Below are positions 6,078-8,521 of a stretch of DNA of 8,521 nucleotides, piece by piece (positions within the stretch are counted from its first letter, which is position 1; every line of letters starts with the position of its first letter). This DNA is from Polyangiaceae bacterium. GTDB lineage: Bacteria; Myxococcota_A; Polyangia; Polyangiales; Polyangiaceae. The position numbers and the translations under genes were made by a program. The stretch is taken from positions 1-8,521 of the forward strand of contig JAICXU010000096.1 in NCBI GenBank assembly GCA_025934595.1. Direction: 5' to 3'. The notes under the pieces are model-generated. The model saw only the letters and a list, made by a program, of their open reading frames with translations, ran no database searches and was not told the origin of the DNA.

Positions 6078-7540
6078 TGCCGGAACCCGGATCGCCGCGA
6101 ACACCGCTTCCCATCGTCGCGGTCATGGGTGCGCTCTCGGCGGTGGCGTTCTACACGCTCGTCGTCGTGCCGCTCTCCGGCCCGCGCGCGTCGGTCCCGT
6201 CGATCGCGGTCGTCACGTCGGCGAGCGCACCTCACGGCATCCCCCTCGATGCGAGCGATGCCGGCGTCGTCGCGGATGCGGGCGAAGAAGATGCGGGGCC
6301 CGTCGAGCATCAATTTCGCGTCGCCGATTTGAAAGACGATCCATCGATCGACGTCGTCACCGCCGAGGTCGGTCATCGGGCGATGAGCACCGCGCTCGCG
6401 GCGAGCGGGCTCTCGCACGCGGAGGCCGGTCGCATCATCAAAGCGTTCGCGAGCGTGCGCAGCCTCGGCGTCAGCCAACCGAAAGACTCCTTTTCGATCG
6501 CGAAGACGAAGCCCGGTGGCCATGTCGTCGCGTTCGAATATCAGTCGTCGCTCACCGACGTGTGGCAAGCGCGCGAGAACGGCGCCGACGGCGGCGCGCA
6601 AGGTGGCGAGCTCGAAGCGAAGAAGCTCGATCTCGTCTTCGAAAAGAAACGCGTGACGGCGAGCTTCGTCGTCGGTGACGATTTACGGGCATCGATCGCG
6701 AAAGCGGGCCTCGACACCTCCCCGGACAAATCGGGCGATTCGATCGTGACGATGCTCGACGACGCGCTCGACGGACATGCGGAAATCGCGGAAATTCGCC
6801 CGGGCGCGCGCCTTCGTCTCGTCGCCACCGAAGAGCGGCTCGAAGGGAAATTCGTGCGGTACGGCGAGGTCGACGCCGTCGAATATTTCGCGGCGGTTCG
6901 CAACGCGACGCCCGTGCGCACGTATTGGTCGCCCGCCGCGCACGGTCACTTCGACGCGAAAGGCAGGCAGCCCGTGCACGGCGGATGGCGCATGCCGATT
7001 CCGTTCGCGCGCATCTCGTCGCGTTTCAATCCGCATCGCATGCATCCGACGCTGCACGTCGTGATGCCGCACAACGGCGTCGATTTCGCGGCGTCGCCGG
7101 GCACTCCGATTTATTCGACGGCAGCGGGCAACGTGATCGTCGCGGGCGACGGCGGACCTTGCGGCAACATGGTGAAGATCGAGCACTCCAATGGGCTCGT
7201 GTCCGCGTATTGCCACATGTCGCGCTTCGCAGCGGGGCTTCATGCGGGCGAGCACGTCGAAGCGCGGCAGCTAATCGGCTACGTCGGACAGACCGGACGC
7301 GCGACGGGACCGCACCTTCATTTCGCGATAAAGCGCGGCGATCAATTCATCGATCCGCTATCGCTCAAGCTCGACGGCGTGCGCCTCGTTCCCATCGCCA
7401 ATCGCGACGACTTCGAGGCGGCGCGAAAAGATCTCGATGCGGCGCTCGACGCGATTCCTCTCCCCGCCGCGCCCGATTCGCTTCTCGCACAAGACGCGGA
7501 TGCCGGCGCGGGCGACGACACGATCTTGGAGACCGAGTAG
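6077..7540 (+). CDS. Membrane-anchored M23 (LytM-type) peptidoglycan endopeptidase
   Basis: The 487-residue protein has an N-terminal membrane helix (about 12-33). A low-complexity linker with repeated Asp-Ala-Gly (58-74) follows, then an OapA/Csd3-like non-catalytic region (about 90-285) of MepM-type proteins, and the M23 domain (about 305-430). The zinc site is complete: His332 and Asp336 in HNGVD and His415 in HLH, with catalytic His380 in YCHMS and His413. The loop RISSRFNPHRMHP and the GQTGRATGPHLHF segment are typical. It should cut peptide cross-links of peptidoglycan in the periplasm. The C-terminus ends in a second Asp/Ala/Gly-rich tail. The start is uncertain: an in-frame TAA at 6062-6064 leaves only TTG 6077 or ATG 6125. 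TTG keeps Arg8 and the whole helix, while ATG would start inside the helix. Neither has a clear Shine-Dalgarno, and a perfect hairpin abuts the TTG. The gene is divergent from the TPR operon and 57 bases upstream of the DUF697-like gene. Confidence 0.92.
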   Translation: MPEPGSPRTPLPIVAVMGALSAVAFYTLVVVPLSGPRASVPSIAVVTSASAPHGIPLDASDAGVVADAGEEDAGPVEHQFRVADLKDDPSIDVVTAEVGHRAMSTALAASGLSHAEAGRIIKAFASVRSLGVSQPKDSFSIAKTKPGGHVVAFEYQSSLTDVWQARENGADGGAQGGELEAKKLDLVFEKKRVTASFVVGDDLRASIAKAGLDTSPDKSGDSIVTMLDDALDGHAEIAEIRPGARLRLVATEERLEGKFVRYGEVDAVEYFAAVRNATPVRTYWSPAAHGHFDAKGRQPVHGGWRMPIPFARISSRFNPHRMHPTLHVVMPHNGVDFAASPGTPIYSTAAGNVIVAGDGGPCGNMVKIEHSNGLVSAYCHMSRFAAGLHAGEHVEARQLIGYVGQTGRATGPHLHFAIKRGDQFIDPLSLKLDGVRLVPIANRDDFEAARKDLDAALDAIPLPAAPDSLLAQDADAGAGDDTILETE

Positions 7541-7597
7541 CGCGGACAAGCATCTGCGCCGGCGTTTGCGCGCTCGATTCGGGTGGCTAGATTGAGC

Positions 7598-7993
7598 ATG
7601 ATGAGTGGTGCCGCCTACGAAGCGCCGCGTTTTTGTAGAGAAAAGGCGCGCAGCTTGGTCCACACGTACGCCGCCGGCGGTTGCGCATGGGCGGTTCTCC
7701 CGATCCCCATCGCGACGAGCACCGGCCTCTGTGCGCTCGAAACGCACATGATTTATTGGATCGGTCGCGTCTACGGCGAGGAGCTCGGCAAGGGCGACAT
7801 CTTCATGATCGGCAGCGGGCTCGAGCTCGCGAGCGTCGGACTGAAGACCGTCGCGCTCAACGCCGCGAATTTTCTACCCGTCATCGGGTGGGCCATCAAA
7901 GGCGCGATCGCGGCCACCACCATCGAGGGGCTCGGCGAGGTCATCATTCGCCATTTCGAAACGCGCCATCCCGGCAAGGTCTACGCCGGCTAA
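7598..7993 (+). CDS. Small DUF697-like hydrophobic protein
   Basis: The 131-residue product resembles the DUF697 domain found at the C-terminus of YcjF-type and GTPase-associated membrane proteins. The matching pattern is a hydrophobic hairpin with IPIPIATSTGLCALETHMIY (35-54), then the GRVYGEEL segment, then two Gly/Ala-rich amphipathic to hydrophobic stretches (about 67-90 and 92-113) ending in EGLGEVIIRHF. Here the domain stands alone without a GTPase. It is probably membrane-associated; its function is unknown. Start choices are GTG 7583, TTG 7592, ATG 7598 and ATG 7601. ATG 7598 is taken because the best purine-rich patch, GGGTGG, is at 7581-7586, although the spacing is long. It sits between the M23 peptidase (57 bases before) and the MCE gene (43 bases after), on the same strand, so it may belong to one envelope-related unit. 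The family assignment was made by eye. Confidence 0.7.
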   Translation: MMSGAAYEAPRFCREKARSLVHTYAAGGCAWAVLPIPIATSTGLCALETHMIYWIGRVYGEELGKGDIFMIGSGLELASVGLKTVALNAANFLPVIGWAIKGAIAATTIEGLGEVIIRHFETRHPGKVYAG

Positions 7994-7999
7994 ATCGAG

Positions 8000-8016
8000 C
8001 CAAATCTCCCAAATCT
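8000..8016. repeat. Tandem 8-base direct repeat upstream of the MCE gene
   Basis: CCAAATCT occurs at 8000-8007 and again at 8009-8016, with a related TAAATCG at 7991-7997 overlapping the stop of the DUF697-like gene. The core AAATC therefore recurs three times at 9-10 base spacing, close to one helical turn. A -10-like GATAGT follows at 8017-8022. It may be a regulatory site for the MCE gene, or chance in a short AT-rich gap. Confidence 0.25.
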
Positions 8017-8036
8017 GATAGTGTCGCGGCGGCGGC

Positions 8037-8521
8037 ATGGCGAAGGTTACCCAGGCGGTAAAAGTCGGTGCGTTCGTCATCATCGCCGGCGCCGCCACCT
8101 TCATCGTCTGGCGCGCGGTCTCGAAAGACATCGGCCCCGGCGGCGGCTACACCGTGCACGCGTACATCGGCGATGCGAGCGGGCTCGCAAATCACTCGCG
8201 CGTCACGATCGCCGGAATCCCCGTCGGATCGATCGACAAGATCTATCTCGACAACGGCCGCGCGCGCATCGACATCCGGGTCAACAAAGACGTCGCCCTC
8301 TTCCAGAACGCCACCGCGGGAAAAAAGAGCGCGTCGCTGCTCGGCGAATCCATCATCGTGCTCACGCCGGGCACCGACGAGCCGAAGCTGAAAGACGGCG
8401 ACGAAATCCACGCGCTGCCCGAAGACGCGTCGATCGATCAGATCAAAAATAACGTCGCGCAGATCACGGTGCTCGTGAAGGAAGTCGCGCAGCAGCTCGC
8501 GAACTCGATCGGCACCGACCA
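8037..8521 (+). CDS. MlaD/MCE-family lipid-transport protein (partial, 3' end outside window)
   Basis: The frame from ATG 8037 stays open to the window edge: 161 visible residues. A short basic N-terminus (Lys3, Lys9) precedes one membrane helix (about 10-26). An MCE domain follows (about 37-115) with the hallmark texts DASGLANHSRVTIAGIPVGS (46-65) and SLLGESIIVLTPGT (100-113). From about 130 a helical, Gln/Val-rich stretch begins, as in MCE proteins that carry a long C-terminal helix or tunnel. Such proteins are anchored in the inner membrane, form hexamers, and bind the ABC permease/ATPase pair that moves phospholipids between the membranes. The expected MlaE and MlaF partners are not upstream, so they lie downstream of the window or elsewhere. 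No Shine-Dalgarno is clear; the preceding bases are a GGC run. The upstream DUF697-like gene ends 43 bases before. The partial state prevents naming a subfamily. Confidence 0.9.
   Translation, partial: MAKVTQAVKVGAFVIIAGAATFIVWRAVSKDIGPGGGYTVHAYIGDASGLANHSRVTIAGIPVGSIDKIYLDNGRARIDIRVNKDVALFQNATAGKKSASLLGESIIVLTPGTDEPKLKDGDEIHALPEDASIDQIKNNVAQITVLVKEVAQQLANSIGTD

Noticed and set aside
5952..6104. N-terminal extension of the TPR frame up to 6104
   Set aside because: It would overlap the start of the divergent peptidase gene, adds no TPR-like sequence, and crosses the two dyads of the intergenic region.
1..8521. Defence system, CRISPR array, mobile element, tRNA or rRNA
   Set aside because: No repeat-spacer pattern, transposase or integrase motif, terminal inverted repeats, or tRNA/rRNA sequence was seen on either strand.

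Overview
The window is GC-rich chromosomal DNA from what looks like a myxobacterium (Myxococcota, Polyangia/Labilithrix-Sandaracinus side). This is inferred from three things. Reading frames are dominated by GCG/CGC/TCG codons. Secreted proteins carry repeated Asp-Ala-Gly tracts and Cys-rich tails. Housekeeping genes sit next to envelope genes without large conserved operons. No tRNA, rRNA, CRISPR, insertion sequence, phage gene or resistance cassette was recognised. The window is densely coding; the longest stretches without a gene are about 100-125 bases.

Layout. (1) The left edge holds the Cys-rich C-terminal end of a probable secreted protein (3-152). (2) guaB (IMP dehydrogenase, 255-1727) and lipB (octanoyltransferase, 1749-2498) follow on the + strand, 21 bases apart. 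(3) lipB converges on a minus-strand block, with only 12 bases between the stop codons. Read in its own direction, the block starts with a TPR protein (5951-5154). Next comes a membrane DUF2062 domain fused to a SAM methyltransferase (5157-4045, GTGA overlap with the TPR stop). A YdeI/OmpD-associated family protein (4043-3423) begins one base after the methyltransferase stop. After 72 bases there is an NmrA-type atypical SDR (3350-2511) with its own strong Shine-Dalgarno. (4) A divergent intergenic region (about 5952-6076) holds two clear dyads. (5) To the right, on the + strand, are an inner-membrane-anchored M23 (LytM-type) endopeptidase (6077-7540), a small hydrophobic DUF697-like protein (7598-7993), and the N-terminal 161 residues of an MlaD/MCE lipid-transport protein cut by the window end (8037-8521).

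How the genes fit together. The right half has a cell-envelope theme: peptidoglycan cleavage (M23), a small membrane protein, and intermembrane lipid transport (MCE). The TPR / DUF2062-methyltransferase / YdeI trio is tightly coupled and probably forms one transcription unit that also touches the membrane, but its substrate cannot be read from the sequence. guaB and lipB are housekeeping (GMP synthesis; lipoate attachment).

The most unusual items are the DUF2062-methyltransferase fusion in its coupled operon, the two dyads between the TPR gene and the peptidase gene (one overlaps the TTG start), an insertion in LipB just before its catalytic Lys, and the small DUF697-like protein beside an MCE gene. 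I see no clear defence, mobile or biosynthetic system. The evidence points to ordinary core genome with a few odd architectures.
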